Origin: SIG454 sp045646365
GTDB taxonomy: Bacteria; Bacillota; Clostridia; Monoglobales; Monoglobaceae
NCBI GenBank assembly: GCA_045646365.1
Contig: JAZRKP010000083.1
Coordinates: forward strand, 91,809-155,808
Direction of reading: 5' to 3'
Length of the DNA: 64,000 bases
This document shows, piece after piece, positions 1-8,488 of this stretch. The notes below the pieces were generated by a model that was given only the letters and a program-made list of their open reading frames with translations, had not been told where the DNA came from and did not search any database. Position 1 is the first letter of the stretch, and the number at the start of each line of letters is the position of its first letter. A program made the translations under genes and the position numbers.

Positions 1-1
1 G

Positions 2-694
2 AGATATTATCACTATACAAGAGATAATGCACATATCTATATGTTCAGCAATGAAGATATAAATAACGAGGTTAACACAATACTTAAGCTTTCGGCTTTT
101 GAGGGCGGAAAATATATTGAATATGATGCCTTTGAAAATACTGCGGTTGTCAAGGAAAGCGATAGTGAAATTGAACTTAATCTTCCGTCGTATCATTCAA
201 GACTTATCATATTCGGTGAAGTTGATTTTAACGAAATACCAAAGCTTGAGGAAACCAAAGTAACGGAAGAAAAGATATTTAATCTTGAGTATAAAATCAG
301 CGTGGCAGAGCGGAACAGTGAGGAGTTTAAGCACTATAAAACAACAGATAAACTGTTTAATATAACAGGCAGAAATGAGCTCCCCGATTTTTCAGGGCAT
401 ATTAAATATGAAACTGAATTTGAAGCGGAAAGCGGAAATTATATCCTTGATTTAGGGTATGTGGGCGAGGTTGCTGAGCTTCACATAAACGGGAAATTTG
501 TTGGAGAGAAATTATTTCCTCCATACAAATTTGAAGTTTCAGACTTTATCCAAAACGGCAAAAACAAAATGACAGTAATAGTTTCAAACCACAACGGCTT
601 TGCGGTTAAGGATATGTTCTCAAAATTCCTTCTATTTGAACCATCAGGACTTTTGGAAGATATAAGGTTAAAGCGGATAGAAACGGGAAAATGA
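2..694 (+). CDS. Glycoside hydrolase C-terminus (GH106/GH2-like), partial at left edge
   Basis: The frame is open from base 2, so the gene starts outside the window and only the last ~230 residues are present. The end holds a galactose-binding-like beta-sandwich of the kind that closes GH2/GH106 enzymes such as alpha-L-rhamnosidases: a LDLGYVGEVAELHING strand pair, a PPYKFEV strand, an NKMTVIVSNHNG strand and a terminal EPSGLLEDIRL. No catalytic residues lie in the visible part, so substrate and family are inferred. A paralogous C-terminus lies inverted at the right edge (63634-64000), next to a GH28 gene, which suggests plant polysaccharide use. No terminator follows clearly. Confidence 0.65.
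   Translation, partial: RYYHYTRDNAHIYMFSNEDINNEVNTILKLSAFEGGKYIEYDAFENTAVVKESDSEIELNLPSYHSRLIIFGEVDFNEIPKLEETKVTEEKIFNLEYKISVAERNSEEFKHYKTTDKLFNITGRNELPDFSGHIKYETEFEAESGNYILDLGYVGEVAELHINGKFVGEKLFPPYKFEVSDFIQNGKNKMTVIVSNHNGFAVKDMFSKFLLFEPSGLLEDIRLKRIETGK
323..679 (+). repeat. Left arm of inverted paralogous repeat
   Basis: These 357 bp align without gaps to the reverse complement of 63643-63999. By hand count there are 44 differences in 119 codons, about 88% identity, mostly third-position changes, with one uninterrupted match of about 38 bp near 500-540. It is coding DNA in both places, so it is a gene-family duplication rather than an IS arm. The similarity probably continues outside the window on the right copy. 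Confidence 0.85.
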
Positions 695-890
695 TTTTAA
701 ATAGTAAAGAGAATGCTGTAGGAATTTTAAGAAATAAGAAGAGGACAGGGGTGCGGATATATTAGATGAGGGACAAAACCCAATAAAAAGATCCCATCCC
801 TCAAAAATCACATAAATTATATTATCGTTTTATAGTTTACACAAACTCGGGGAAATACCCGACAAGTGTTTTTATTATAATTCGGTAAAT
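695..890. other. Intergenic region between hydrolase and cotJC
   Basis: These 196 bp separate two convergent genes. The only structure I see is a weak GAGGGA...TCCCTC pairing (around 767-806) with a long loop. It could end either transcript but is a poor terminator. No ORF with a ribosome site is visible. Confidence 0.4.
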
Positions 891-1472
891 CTACCTATAA
901 AATCCAAATCTTTTGCAGGTTGCTCTATTTTGCACTGTGTCAAGTGCTTCACCGAAACGCTGGAAATGAACAACTTCTCTCTCTCGTAAAAACTTTATTA
1001 CATCATTAACATCTGGGTCGTTAGATACACGAAGTATATTATCGTAAGTTGCCCGCGCTTTTTGCTCAGCAGCCAAATCTTCAGTTAAGTCAGCAATCGG
1101 GTCTCCTGACACAGAAAGAGTAAGTGCTGAAAACGCCTCTCCGGATGCAGCAACAGGATAAACTCCCCGTCCGTGGTCAATAAAATACGGTGCCATAGGA
1201 CTGTTTTCTATTTCCGTTGTTGTTGCATTTCTTGCCAACTGAGTAACAAGGCTTCCAACAATTTCTAAATGAGCAAGTTCTTCAGTACCTATATCAGTCA
1301 GGACGGATTTTGTGATTTCGTTTGGCATTGAGTATCTTTGTGATAAATATCTCATTGCAGCACCTATTTCACCGTGTGGTCCGCCGTATTGGCTGATAAT
1401 AAAACTTGCAAGTTTAGGGTTTGGATTTTTAATTTTTACAGGATACTGTAATCTTTTTTGATAACTCCACAT
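891..1472 (-). CDS. cotJC: Spore coat protein CotJC (manganese catalase-like)
   Basis: 193 residues, the usual CotJC length. This ferritin-like four-helix protein belongs to the manganese-catalase family and is a component of the spore coat. Metal-ligand motifs typical of the fold are visible: HGEIGAAMRY near residue 33, an EELAHLE helix near 65, an AAEQKARATYD helix near 134 and REREVVHFQRF near 163. The start has a strong AAAGGAGGG site. It is the last gene of a cotJA-cotJB-cotJC operon, 15 bp after cotJB. It marks the host as a spore former. In such coats the protein is thought to help with peroxide defence, but that activity is not shown for this copy. Confidence 0.93.
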   Translation of the reverse strand: MWSYQKRLQYPVKIKNPNPKLASFIISQYGGPHGEIGAAMRYLSQRYSMPNEITKSVLTDIGTEELAHLEIVGSLVTQLARNATTTEIENSPMAPYFIDHGRGVYPVAASGEAFSALTLSVSGDPIADLTEDLAAEQKARATYDNILRVSNDPDVNDVIKFLREREVVHFQRFGEALDTVQNRATCKRFGFYR

Positions 1473-1487
1473 AATATTTTCCCTCCT

Positions 1488-1730
1488 TTAATCCCACGGC
1501 CAGGGCATATCAATCCAATTCCAGAAATTCATATCTTTTGATTCGTGAGCATATAATGGGCCGAATTTTGAATTATACATATTCATACATTCTCTGGCTT
1601 TTTTTGACATTTTATGGTACATTGCTATTGCGTTTTTATCGTGGGGGTGTGTGTCGAGGTATAAATTCCAGTCATATGCGGCAAAGCCGTATTCCTGTAT
1701 TTTCCTCATCAATGCTTCCCGTTCATTCAT
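1488..1730 (-). CDS. cotJB: Spore coat protein CotJB
   Basis: About 80 residues, matching the CotJB family: an N-terminal helix (REALMRKIQEYGFAAYDWNLYLDTHP), then a helix with AMYHKMSKKARECMN, then a C-terminus rich in aromatic residues and proline that ends PWPWD. I chose the ATG at 1730 because AAGGAGG directly abuts the upstream ATG at 1739 (no spacer) but is 9 nt from this one. The start overlaps the cotJA stop by 8 nt, so translation is probably coupled. The protein is a structural partner for CotJA and CotJC in the coat. Confidence 0.9.
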   Translation of the reverse strand: MNEREALMRKIQEYGFAAYDWNLYLDTHPHDKNAIAMYHKMSKKARECMNMYNSKFGPLYAHESKDMNFWNWIDMPWPWD

Positions 1731-1914
1731 TGCAGTCATCCTCCTTGGTTATTTGTTTTCCGTAGACACCGAGAGGTAAATCTAAAGGCGGGAAAATAGT
1801 TCCGCGATTGAGACCTGTTTCAGCGTCATAAATATTTGTATCTTCTGCGACCTGGATTGGCACATATGAATAACCAATCAGACGATTGCAGATACAATAT
1901 TCTTTGTCAATCAT
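1723..1914 (-). CDS. cotJA: Spore coat-associated protein CotJA
   Basis: A 63-residue protein with the CotJA hallmark YVPIQ near residue 17 and a PLDLPLGVYG stretch near residue 43. CotJA is the first gene of the coat operon and in Bacillus is needed with CotJC for assembly into the coat. An AAAGGA site precedes the start. The 100-bp leader carries a palindrome, TGTGCA-N4-TGCACA at 1932-1947. Mother-cell sigma factor control is expected from the family. A -35-like TCATATT is present near 1965, but I cannot fix the -10, so the promoter is not called. Confidence 0.9.
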   Translation of the reverse strand: MIDKEYCICNRLIGYSYVPIQVAEDTNIYDAETGLNRGTIFPPLDLPLGVYGKQITKEDDCNE

Positions 1915-1980
1915 ATAATATCATTCCTTTCTGTGCACTGATGCACACTACATAATATGACAAAATACGATATTTGGTTA

Positions 1981-2010
1981 ATAAAAAAGAAGGCGTGTAA
2001 GCCTTCTTTT
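1981..2010 (-). terminator. Intrinsic terminator after nahK
   Basis: On the minus strand a perfect 10-bp stem (AAAAGAAGGC / GCCTTCTTTT, loop of 6) runs into a T tract. It sits 8 bp after the nahK stop and separates the kinase operon from cotJABC. Confidence 0.9.
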
Positions 2011-2017
2011 GATATTA

Positions 2018-3109
2018 CTACATATATTTTTCGACAATCTTTTTCATTTCGTCAAGCTTTTTCTCAATATCCACAACCAATGCAAATTGATTTCTTGCTC
2101 TGTCGAGATTATGATTTTCACGATGAATTTTGAAATATGTGTCACCGTTAATATGGTCTGCCAAAAATCTGATTCCACATTCGTATGTCAGAATAAGAGC
2201 GGAAAGAGGAAGAAGTTCAATTTCTTTTGATGTCAGATGTTTTCCTGTTTCAGATAAAAATCCTTTAGTAAAGGCTTCAAATTTATCTAAATCAAACCAT
2301 ATTTTTGATAAATCTGTTTCGTCTTCGGCACAGCTTGAAGCACCAAACCTCAAAGCATCACCAAAATCATATAAAACTGAGCCCGGCATTACTGTATCAA
2401 GGTCGATAACACATATACCCTCGAGGGTGTCAGCGTCAAATAAAATATTGTTTAATTTAGTGTCATTGTGAGTAACACGGAGCAAAATATCACCATTTTT
2501 AATTCCGTCAGTTATGCAACCTGCGTATTTTGAATATTCCATTGCAAATGCAATTTCGTCGGAAACACTGTCCATTCTGCCTGAAAGATTATTCTTGATC
2601 GCAGTTTCAAGTTGTTTAACTCGTTCGTTTGTGTTATGGAAATCAACAATGGTTTCATACAGTGTTTCGGCAGGGAAATCGCTCAGTAATCTCTGGAACT
2701 TTCCGAATGCTTTTCCTGCATTGCAAAGTATTTGCGGGTCATCGGTCACATCAATACTAACACTATTATCAACAAAGTTATACATTCTAAAATATGAATC
2801 TTCATCATATTTATAGTAAGACTCGTCATTAACTGTTGGAACAACGGTTAATGTTTCACGGCTGATGTCTCCGCCGTATGCTAATATTTTTTTCTTAAGA
2901 TGTTCTGTTACATTATAGATGTTTTTCATAACCTCGTCAGGTTTCTTGAAAACATTTGTGTTTATCCTCTGGAGAATAAACTTAGGGGTAATATCACACA
3001 AGTATGTGTCATTGATATGCCCGTTTCCGTAAGACTCTATGTCAGTTTCAATATCGAACATTTTAAGAATATCCTTAAGGTTATATGTTCTTTTCTCAAA
3101 TACCGTCAT
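2018..3109 (-). CDS. nahK: N-acetylhexosamine 1-kinase, NahK-like (APH fold)
   Basis: 363 residues in the aminoglycoside-phosphotransferase-like kinase fold. The closest family I recognise is bifidobacterial NahK, which phosphorylates GlcNAc/GalNAc at C1. Shared blocks are YGNGHINDTYL near residue 27, FILQRINTNVF near 44, the catalytic loop RVTHNDTKLNNIL near 211-223, and the metal-binding DLDTVMPGS near 236, followed by LYDFGDALRFGAS. I chose the ATG at 3109 because the longer frame opens with a TTG whose next bases are themselves the GAGGAGG ribosome site. It overlaps the upstream nucleotidyltransferase by 14 bp. Substrate is inferred from family similarity; another sugar is possible. Confidence 0.82.
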   Translation of the reverse strand: MTVFEKRTYNLKDILKMFDIETDIESYGNGHINDTYLCDITPKFILQRINTNVFKKPDEVMKNIYNVTEHLKKKILAYGGDISRETLTVVPTVNDESYYKYDEDSYFRMYNFVDNSVSIDVTDDPQILCNAGKAFGKFQRLLSDFPAETLYETIVDFHNTNERVKQLETAIKNNLSGRMDSVSDEIAFAMEYSKYAGCITDGIKNGDILLRVTHNDTKLNNILFDADTLEGICVIDLDTVMPGSVLYDFGDALRFGASSCAEDETDLSKIWFDLDKFEAFTKGFLSETGKHLTSKEIELLPLSALILTYECGIRFLADHINGDTYFKIHRENHNLDRARNQFALVVDIEKKLDEMKKIVEKYM

Positions 3110-3944
3110 AATATCCCTCCTCAACTAAATTTTTTAACGCATTTACTACAGTTTCTTTGTCTTCCTTATATGTAACGCCATACCATTTCTCGTCAGTTGT
3201 CAAAACCTTAACCTGTTCGTTTTCTGTTTTTATAAGAGAATCCACAACAGATGGAAGAAAATATTCATCTTTTAAAGGATTAGTCATATTTTCAAAGAAA
3301 GAATTAAAACCAAGTTCTATTTTTTCAAAAATAGACGGTCCGAACCCCCACATATTCATTGAAACAACTGTATCAAGAGGAATTCCGCTGTTTTTGTCAA
3401 GCGTTGTGTGTTCTGTGATTTTGCTCAAGAATCCGTTTTCTGTTTCACAAACACCTCGTGCAACAGTACCGTTTTCGGTTAATGTGTTACCGAGTTTATA
3501 ACCAACCATACAGATTTCATCATTGGATATAAGGTTATTGTATATAATTTTATATGAATTGATTCCATAGTAGTCATCTGCATTGATAACCGCAAAAGGA
3601 TTTTTAACGGAGTCTTTACAACAGTATATTGCATGGGCAGTTCCCCAAGGCTTTGTTCTGTCTGACGGCACAGAATAATTATCGGGAATAAAGCCCATAT
3701 CCTGGAAAACATACTTAACATCAATATATTTTTCGACAACTTTACCTATTTTATTTTTAAAGTCATCTTCAAAGTCCTTTCTTATTATGAAAACAACCTC
3801 ATCAAAACCTGCTCTTTTTGCATCAAATACTGAAAAGTCAAGAATTGATTCACCTTTTGGTCCAACAGGTTCTATTTGTTTAAGTCCACCAAAACGGCTT
3901 CCCATTCCTGCTGCCATAACTACAAGAGAAATTCTTTTACTCAT
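3096..3944 (-). CDS. Sugar-1-phosphate nucleotidyltransferase (NTP_transferase family)
   Basis: 282 residues with the nucleotidyltransferase signature MAAGMGSRFGG at 10-20, a KQIEPVGPKGES lysine loop near 22, GTAHA at 101-105 and the metal-binding NADDYYG at 121-127. It would join a sugar-1-phosphate to a nucleotide. Because its stop overlaps the start of nahK, the likely job is to turn the GlcNAc-1-P or GalNAc-1-P made by the kinase into a UDP-sugar, or to use a related sugar. The start at 3944 is preferred over 3950 because AAGGAG is 7 nt upstream of it but only 1 nt from the other. Which nucleotide and sugar it uses cannot be read from sequence. Confidence 0.8.
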   Translation of the reverse strand: MSKRISLVVMAAGMGSRFGGLKQIEPVGPKGESILDFSVFDAKRAGFDEVVFIIRKDFEDDFKNKIGKVVEKYIDVKYVFQDMGFIPDNYSVPSDRTKPWGTAHAIYCCKDSVKNPFAVINADDYYGINSYKIIYNNLISNDEICMVGYKLGNTLTENGTVARGVCETENGFLSKITEHTTLDKNSGIPLDTVVSMNMWGFGPSIFEKIELGFNSFFENMTNPLKDEYFLPSVVDSLIKTENEQVKVLTTDEKWYGVTYKEDKETVVNALKNLVEEGYYDGI

Positions 3945-4059
3945 TTTCATTCTCCTTATTTCATATTCGTTTTATAATCACATTTGATATTATAACTTAA
4001 AAAAGCTCTAATTGATTTACACAAAAGTAAATTTCTTTTGCATAATTATAAAAAACTTA

Positions 4060-4088
4060 TTGATTTTATTTAAATTTTTTGGTAAAAT
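4060..4088 (+). promoter_or_regulatory. Promoter for the AraC-type regulator gene
   Basis: TTGATT and TAAAAT are separated by 17 nt, ending 21 bp before the start codon, in the divergent region between the nucleotidyltransferase and the regulator. Confidence 0.6.
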
Positions 4089-4109
4089 AATAAAAAAGAA
4101 GGTGTTATA

Positions 4110-4994
4110 ATGGGAAATTATTTGGGAGTAAGACTGAGGAATGAGATAAATATTGAAAAATTGTATAGTGTTCATTACTTTGAATATCCTGCTAATTTTT
4201 CATTTTCGGGCGAGAGGCATAATTTCTGGGAATTTGTTTATGCAGACAAAGGTGATATAGAGGTTAAAGCTGAAGAGGATACATATAAGCTAAAACAGGG
4301 CGAGATTATTTTTCATCAGCCAAACGAATGGCACAATATTTCAGCTTATTGCAGTATCGCTCCAAATGTTGCAATTGCTTCGTTCGCATGTAACTCTCCA
4401 GCGATGGAATTTTTTAAAGGTAAAATTTTGACTGTCGGGCAGGAACAAAAAGCGTTGATTTCTAAAATAATATCTGAGTATACGGGTTGTTTTTCAACAC
4501 CGCTTGATAATCCTTATACCAAAAAACTTGTAAGAAAAGCAAATCAGCGATTTGGAGCAGAACAACTTATTAAACAACATATAACAGAGCTTTTGATTTC
4601 CTTTTTACGGCATAGTACCAAGCTCTCTCAAAAATCTGTACTTAATCTTAACAGAGATAATCATTTGTTCAGTTTACTTGAAAATTATATGCTTGACCAT
4701 ATTCTTGGCAAAATAACTATAGATGACTTGGTTAAGTACAGCGGGACAAATAAAACAACGATTACGACGGTTTTCAAAAATTGCTGTAACTATGCCCCCA
4801 TTGAATATTTTCTTTATCTTAAAATTGATTTGGCGAAACAGTACCTAAGAGAGGATAACTATAATATTTCTCAGATTGCTGAAATTCTTGGTTATTCAAG
4901 TATACATTATTTTTCGAGGCAGTTCAAAAAAGTTACCGGAATGACTCCGACGGAGTATTCATTATCAATACAGGCTATTATTAAAGAGGTATAG
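4110..4994 (+). CDS. AraC-family transcriptional regulator with cupin domain
   Basis: 294 residues. The N-terminal half is a cupin-type ligand pocket (HNFWEFVYADKGDIEV near residue 36, LKQGEIIFHQPNEWH near 64). The C-terminal ~100 residues hold the two helix-turn-helix motifs of AraC regulators: ITIDDLVKYSGTNKTTITTVFK near 202, and ISQIAEILGYSS...SRQFKKVTGMTPTEY near 253-282. It lies between the divergent kinase/nucleotidyltransferase pair and nagA, with nagA 11 bp downstream, so it probably senses an amino sugar or a derived ligand and controls one or both sides. The ligand is not identified. Confidence 0.88.
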   Translation: MGNYLGVRLRNEINIEKLYSVHYFEYPANFSFSGERHNFWEFVYADKGDIEVKAEEDTYKLKQGEIIFHQPNEWHNISAYCSIAPNVAIASFACNSPAMEFFKGKILTVGQEQKALISKIISEYTGCFSTPLDNPYTKKLVRKANQRFGAEQLIKQHITELLISFLRHSTKLSQKSVLNLNRDNHLFSLLENYMLDHILGKITIDDLVKYSGTNKTTITTVFKNCCNYAPIEYFLYLKIDLAKQYLREDNYNISQIAEILGYSSIHYFSRQFKKVTGMTPTEYSLSIQAIIKEV

Positions 4995-5005
4995 GGTGAA
5001 AATTT

Positions 5006-6067
5006 ATGCGTAATATTTATAAAAACGTTAAACTGAACGGAGAAACAGTTGATATTATAACAGAAGATGGAAGAATTTCTTATATAGGAAATACGGATGA
5101 AAACGGGATGGATTTAGGCTTTTACAGAATTCTTCCTGGGCTTATTGATATTCATACCCACGGATGCGGGGGCTATGACACGATGGACGGAAAGCTTGAG
5201 GAAATGGCTGGTATTTATGCGGAAAATGGCGTAACATCGTGGCTTCCAACAACAATGACGGCGGATTGTGATACTTTAAAGTGTATTTCGGACATAGATA
5301 TTTCGGATATAAAAGGGGCAAAGATATTGGGATTTCACTTTGAGGGTCCGTATATTTCCGAGAAATATAAAGGGGCACAAAATCCTGAATATATAAAAAA
5401 TCCCGACATAAACGAATTTTCTCAATTCAGTAATGTTAAAATGGTTACAGTTGCACCGGAGATTGACGGCGGAATTGATTTTATAAAAAAATGTGATTGT
5501 ATTGTTTCTATCGGGCACACAGAGGCGGATTATGAAACGACAATCAAGGCGATCGAAGCGGGGGCAAATTGCCTGACCCATACTTTTAATGCAATGCCAT
5601 CAATTCATCACAGAGAGCCTGGGGTTATCGGGGCTGCGGCTATGAAAAATATTTATGCTCAGGTTATTTGTGACGGCTTACATATTCACAAGGGTGCTAT
5701 AAATATTCTTTACAAACTTTTTGGTTCGGATAAAATGATTTTAATAAGTGATTCTATGCGTGCAACGGGTCTTCCAGAGGGTGAATATGACCTTGGCGGA
5801 CTGAATGTTTTCGTAAAGGGAAATGAGGCGAGACTCTCAGACGGAACTCTTGCAGGAAGTGTTTCAACTTTATTTAATTGTGTTAAATGTGCTATTAAAT
5901 TTGGAATTCCTGAAAAAGATGCAATAAAAATGGCGACGGAAACTCCGGCGGAACTTCTTGGAGTAAATAAAGGGAAGGTTGAAGTTGGGTTTGATGCTGA
6001 TTTTATAACGGTTGATGAAGAATTTAACTTGAAAAATGTTATAATCGGTGGAGAATTATTCAAGTAA
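5006..6067 (+). CDS. nagA: N-acetylglucosamine-6-phosphate deacetylase
   Basis: 353 residues, slightly shorter than most NagA proteins. An amidohydrolase that converts GlcNAc-6-P to GlcN-6-P and acetate in the cytosol. Metal and substrate motifs are in order: DIHTHGCGGYDTMDG near 48, GFHFEGPYIS with a downstream KGAQNP near 110-125, the ligand histidines in SIGHTEADYE near 169 and LTHTFNAMPSIHHREPG near 190-206, and the catalytic aspartate in ISDSMRATG near 249. It follows the AraC regulator by 11 bp. No nagB or amino-sugar transporter is in the window, so the rest of the route must lie elsewhere. Confidence 0.93.
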   Translation: MRNIYKNVKLNGETVDIITEDGRISYIGNTDENGMDLGFYRILPGLIDIHTHGCGGYDTMDGKLEEMAGIYAENGVTSWLPTTMTADCDTLKCISDIDISDIKGAKILGFHFEGPYISEKYKGAQNPEYIKNPDINEFSQFSNVKMVTVAPEIDGGIDFIKKCDCIVSIGHTEADYETTIKAIEAGANCLTHTFNAMPSIHHREPGVIGAAAMKNIYAQVICDGLHIHKGAINILYKLFGSDKMILISDSMRATGLPEGEYDLGGLNVFVKGNEARLSDGTLAGSVSTLFNCVKCAIKFGIPEKDAIKMATETPAELLGVNKGKVEVGFDADFITVDEEFNLKNVIIGGELFK

Positions 6068-6069
6068 GC

Positions 6070-6097
6070 TTGAAAAATCAGAAAATTATGGTATAAT
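6070..6097 (+). promoter_or_regulatory. Promoter for the Lrp/AsnC-type gene
   Basis: TTGAAA and TATAAT are 16 nt apart, just after the nagA stop and 25 bp before the start codon. This suggests the regulator is transcribed separately from nagA. Confidence 0.6.
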
Positions 6098-6122
6098 TGT
6101 TTATATGCGGAGGGATTGTTTT

Positions 6123-6575
6123 ATGGATAATACAGATTTACAAATACTTTCTTATTTGAAAAACAATGCCAGAATGAAAGCGTCTGACATAAGTAAAGAA
6201 ATAAATTTTTCTGTCTCATCGGTTATTGAGCGAATAAAAAAGCTTGAGAAAAGCGGTGTTATTGAAAGATATACAATTTTATTAAATGAAGAAAAACTTG
6301 GAAATAATATAACTGCATTCGCTGAGGTTACTCTATCGGACGAAAGTTTTCATTCTTCCTTTGAGGAATATGTTTTAAATAATAAAAATATTTTGTCATG
6401 TTATTATATTGCAGGTGAATTTGATTTTCTCCTTAAAATAAAAGCTGCAAATTTTGAACAGATAGAAAAAATTCATCGTTTTATAAAAGGATTTGGTGGA
6501 ATAAAAAATATTAAAACAAATTTTTCTATGCGTGAAATTAAAAATGAGATTTCTTCTTTGCCGGAAGAAAATTGA
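6123..6575 (+). CDS. Lrp/AsnC-family transcriptional regulator
   Basis: 150 residues: an N-terminal winged helix (TDLQILSYLKNNARMKASDISKEI, then SVSSVIERIKKLEKSGVIERY) and a C-terminal RAM/AsnC ligand domain (SCYYIAGEFDFLLKIKA near 90). The start at 6123 is chosen because GGAGGG lies 8 nt upstream and the longer frame would begin inside nagA. Such proteins form octamers and sense amino acids. The stop codon overlaps the alr start (TTGATG), so the two are probably co-translated. An amino-acid ligand such as alanine would fit that context but is only inference. Confidence 0.85.
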   Translation: MDNTDLQILSYLKNNARMKASDISKEINFSVSSVIERIKKLEKSGVIERYTILLNEEKLGNNITAFAEVTLSDESFHSSFEEYVLNNKNILSCYYIAGEFDFLLKIKAANFEQIEKIHRFIKGFGGIKNIKTNFSMREIKNEISSLPEEN

Positions 6576-7708
6576 TGGTGATAACAATGAAGAATATGCG
6601 TATTTATGCTGAAATAAATCTTACAAATATTAAAAAGAACGCTGAAGCCGTAAGAGAAATTGTTGGTAATGATGTTGATATTATGGCGGTTGTGAAAGCT
6701 GACGGATACGGACACGGTGCGAAAAAATGTGTTGATGCAACGAATGATGTTGTTGATAAATATGCAGTTGCAACCTTTGAAGAGGCTATTGAGCTACGAG
6801 AATACGGCGTTAAAAAGGAAATCTTGATTCTTGGATATACTTTTCCTGATTATTACGAGAAAGTAATTTTAAATGATATTTCTTTGACAGTTTTTGACTA
6901 TAGTGACGCACTCAGACTTTCTGAGTGTGCTGTAAAGCTTGGGCGAGTTGCAAATGTTCATATTGCAGTTGATACGGGAATGGGAAGAATCGGGTTTATT
7001 CCCAACGACGAAAGTGCTGAGCAGATATTAAAGATAAGTAAATTGCCAATGCTTAAAATAGATGGGGTGTTTTCTCATTTTGCAACATCTGATGAAAAGG
7101 ATAAAGAATATTCGTATATGCAGATTAATAAGTTTAATCGGTTCTGTGAGTTATTGGAAGAAAAAGGAATTGTTATCAATATAAAGCATATTGAAAACAG
7201 TGCTGCAATAACAGAACTGAGTGGAGCTTCATTTGATATGGTCAGAATGGGTATAATTTTATACGGATTATATCCGTCAAACGAGGTTGACAGGCAGAAA
7301 ATAAAGCTTTTTCCTGCTATGGAGCTTAAAACAACTGTTGTTCATGTAAAAACTATTTCCAAAGGCGAATGCGTTAGCTACGGCAGACATTTTATTGCCG
7401 AAAAGGAGACAAAGGTTGCAACTATTTCTGCAGGATATGCAGACGGATACCCAAGACTTTTGTCCAATCGAGGAAGAGTTATTATAAATGGGAAATACGC
7501 TCCGATTATTGGTGCTATTTGTATGGACCAGTTTATGGTTGATGTTTCGGAAATAGACGATGTTAAAGTAGGGGACGAGGTTATCCTTATGGGTGAAAGT
7601 AACGGAATATCCGTTACCGCTGAGGAAATTGCTGGTTTAATCGGAACGATAAATTATGAAATAATATGCGGAATAAGCAAAAGAGTTCCGAGAATTTATA
7701 TAGTATAG
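6575..7708 (+). CDS. alr: Alanine racemase
   Basis: 377 residues, a PLP enzyme that interconverts L- and D-alanine for peptidoglycan. The PLP lysine is in AVVKADGYGHGA near residue 38-49. The second catalytic base, tyrosine, is in SAGYADGYPR near 281. The substrate-contact motif CMDQFMVDVS is near 308. The N-terminal TIM barrel and C-terminal beta domain are full length. The ATG at 6575 overlaps the upstream stop and has GGAAG 7 nt before it. The ATG at 6587 with a weaker GGTG site is an alternative. Confidence 0.94.
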   Translation: MVITMKNMRIYAEINLTNIKKNAEAVREIVGNDVDIMAVVKADGYGHGAKKCVDATNDVVDKYAVATFEEAIELREYGVKKEILILGYTFPDYYEKVILNDISLTVFDYSDALRLSECAVKLGRVANVHIAVDTGMGRIGFIPNDESAEQILKISKLPMLKIDGVFSHFATSDEKDKEYSYMQINKFNRFCELLEEKGIVINIKHIENSAAITELSGASFDMVRMGIILYGLYPSNEVDRQKIKLFPAMELKTTVVHVKTISKGECVSYGRHFIAEKETKVATISAGYADGYPRLLSNRGRVIINGKYAPIIGAICMDQFMVDVSEIDDVKVGDEVILMGESNGISVTAEEIAGLIGTINYEIICGISKRVPRIYIV

Positions 7709-7719
7709 GAAATATAAAT

Positions 7720-8343
7720 ATGAATGGTAAATGTATTATAGTTGGCGCAGGAGATTTTTCCGAAAATGAAATTTTAAGGAGCAATGATGATTTGCTTATC
7801 GCCGCTGACGGGGGCTTGATTGGGCTGAATTTGATTGGTGTAACACCTGATATTATAATCGGTGATTTTGACTCCTTGAACTTTATCCCGGATTTCGAGG
7901 GTATAATAAAACTTCCTGCAGAAAAAGATGTAACGGATACTGCGGCAGCAGTAGAAATAGGCTTACAAAAAGGATATAGAGAGTTTCAGATTTATGGTGG
8001 TACCGGAGGCAGAATTGATCACACTATTGCAAATATTCAGCTTATAATCAGCCTTATAAAAAGAGGCTATAGGGCTGAAATTATCGGAAACGACCGGATA
8101 TATACAGGGTTATGCAACGATAAGATAATTTTTGACGATAAGCATAGGGGCTATATTTCGGTTTTCTCTCATTCGGATGTTTCAAGCGGAGTTAGTGAAA
8201 GAGGCTTAAAGTATACTCTTGAGGATGCAGTTTTGAGAAATGACGAGCCTTTAGGGGTGAGCAATGAGTTTATAGGATGTGTGGCTGAAATCGGAGTCAG
8301 ACAAGGAGCTTTACTGATAATATACGAAAGATTTAAAGGGTGA
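7720..8343 (+). CDS. thiN: Thiamine pyrophosphokinase
   Basis: 207 residues. It transfers pyrophosphate from ATP to thiamine to make TDP. Family motifs are present: IAADGGLIGLNL near 28, DIIIGDFDSL near 45-54, LPAEKDVTDTAAAVEIG near 67, and GGTGGRIDHTIANI near 94-107. I chose the ATG at 7720 (AGGAAA upstream) because the longer frame starts inside alr. It lies 11 bp after alr and is likely co-transcribed. TDP is the cofactor of the transketolase encoded at 11853-13651. Confidence 0.92.
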   Translation: MNGKCIIVGAGDFSENEILRSNDDLLIAADGGLIGLNLIGVTPDIIIGDFDSLNFIPDFEGIIKLPAEKDVTDTAAAVEIGLQKGYREFQIYGGTGGRIDHTIANIQLIISLIKRGYRAEIIGNDRIYTGLCNDKIIFDDKHRGYISVFSHSDVSSGVSERGLKYTLEDAVLRNDEPLGVSNEFIGCVAEIGVRQGALLIIYERFKG

Positions 8344-8430
8344 ATCTGAGTGATTTGCTCTTTTTGTTATTTTGAACAATTTTTATCAAAAGATAATACT
8401 ATAAATTGAAATAATTTTTTGTAAAAACCC

Positions 8431-8459
8431 TTTACTAAAAGAAAAAAATTTGGTATAAT
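8431..8459 (+). promoter_or_regulatory. Promoter for cysE-cysS-mrnC
   Basis: TTTACT and an exact TATAAT with 17-nt spacing, 29 bp before the cysE start. No T-box stem or terminator is seen in the short leader. Confidence 0.7.
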
Positions 8460-8488
8460 TAAACGGTATATGAGAAAGGGTAATAATT

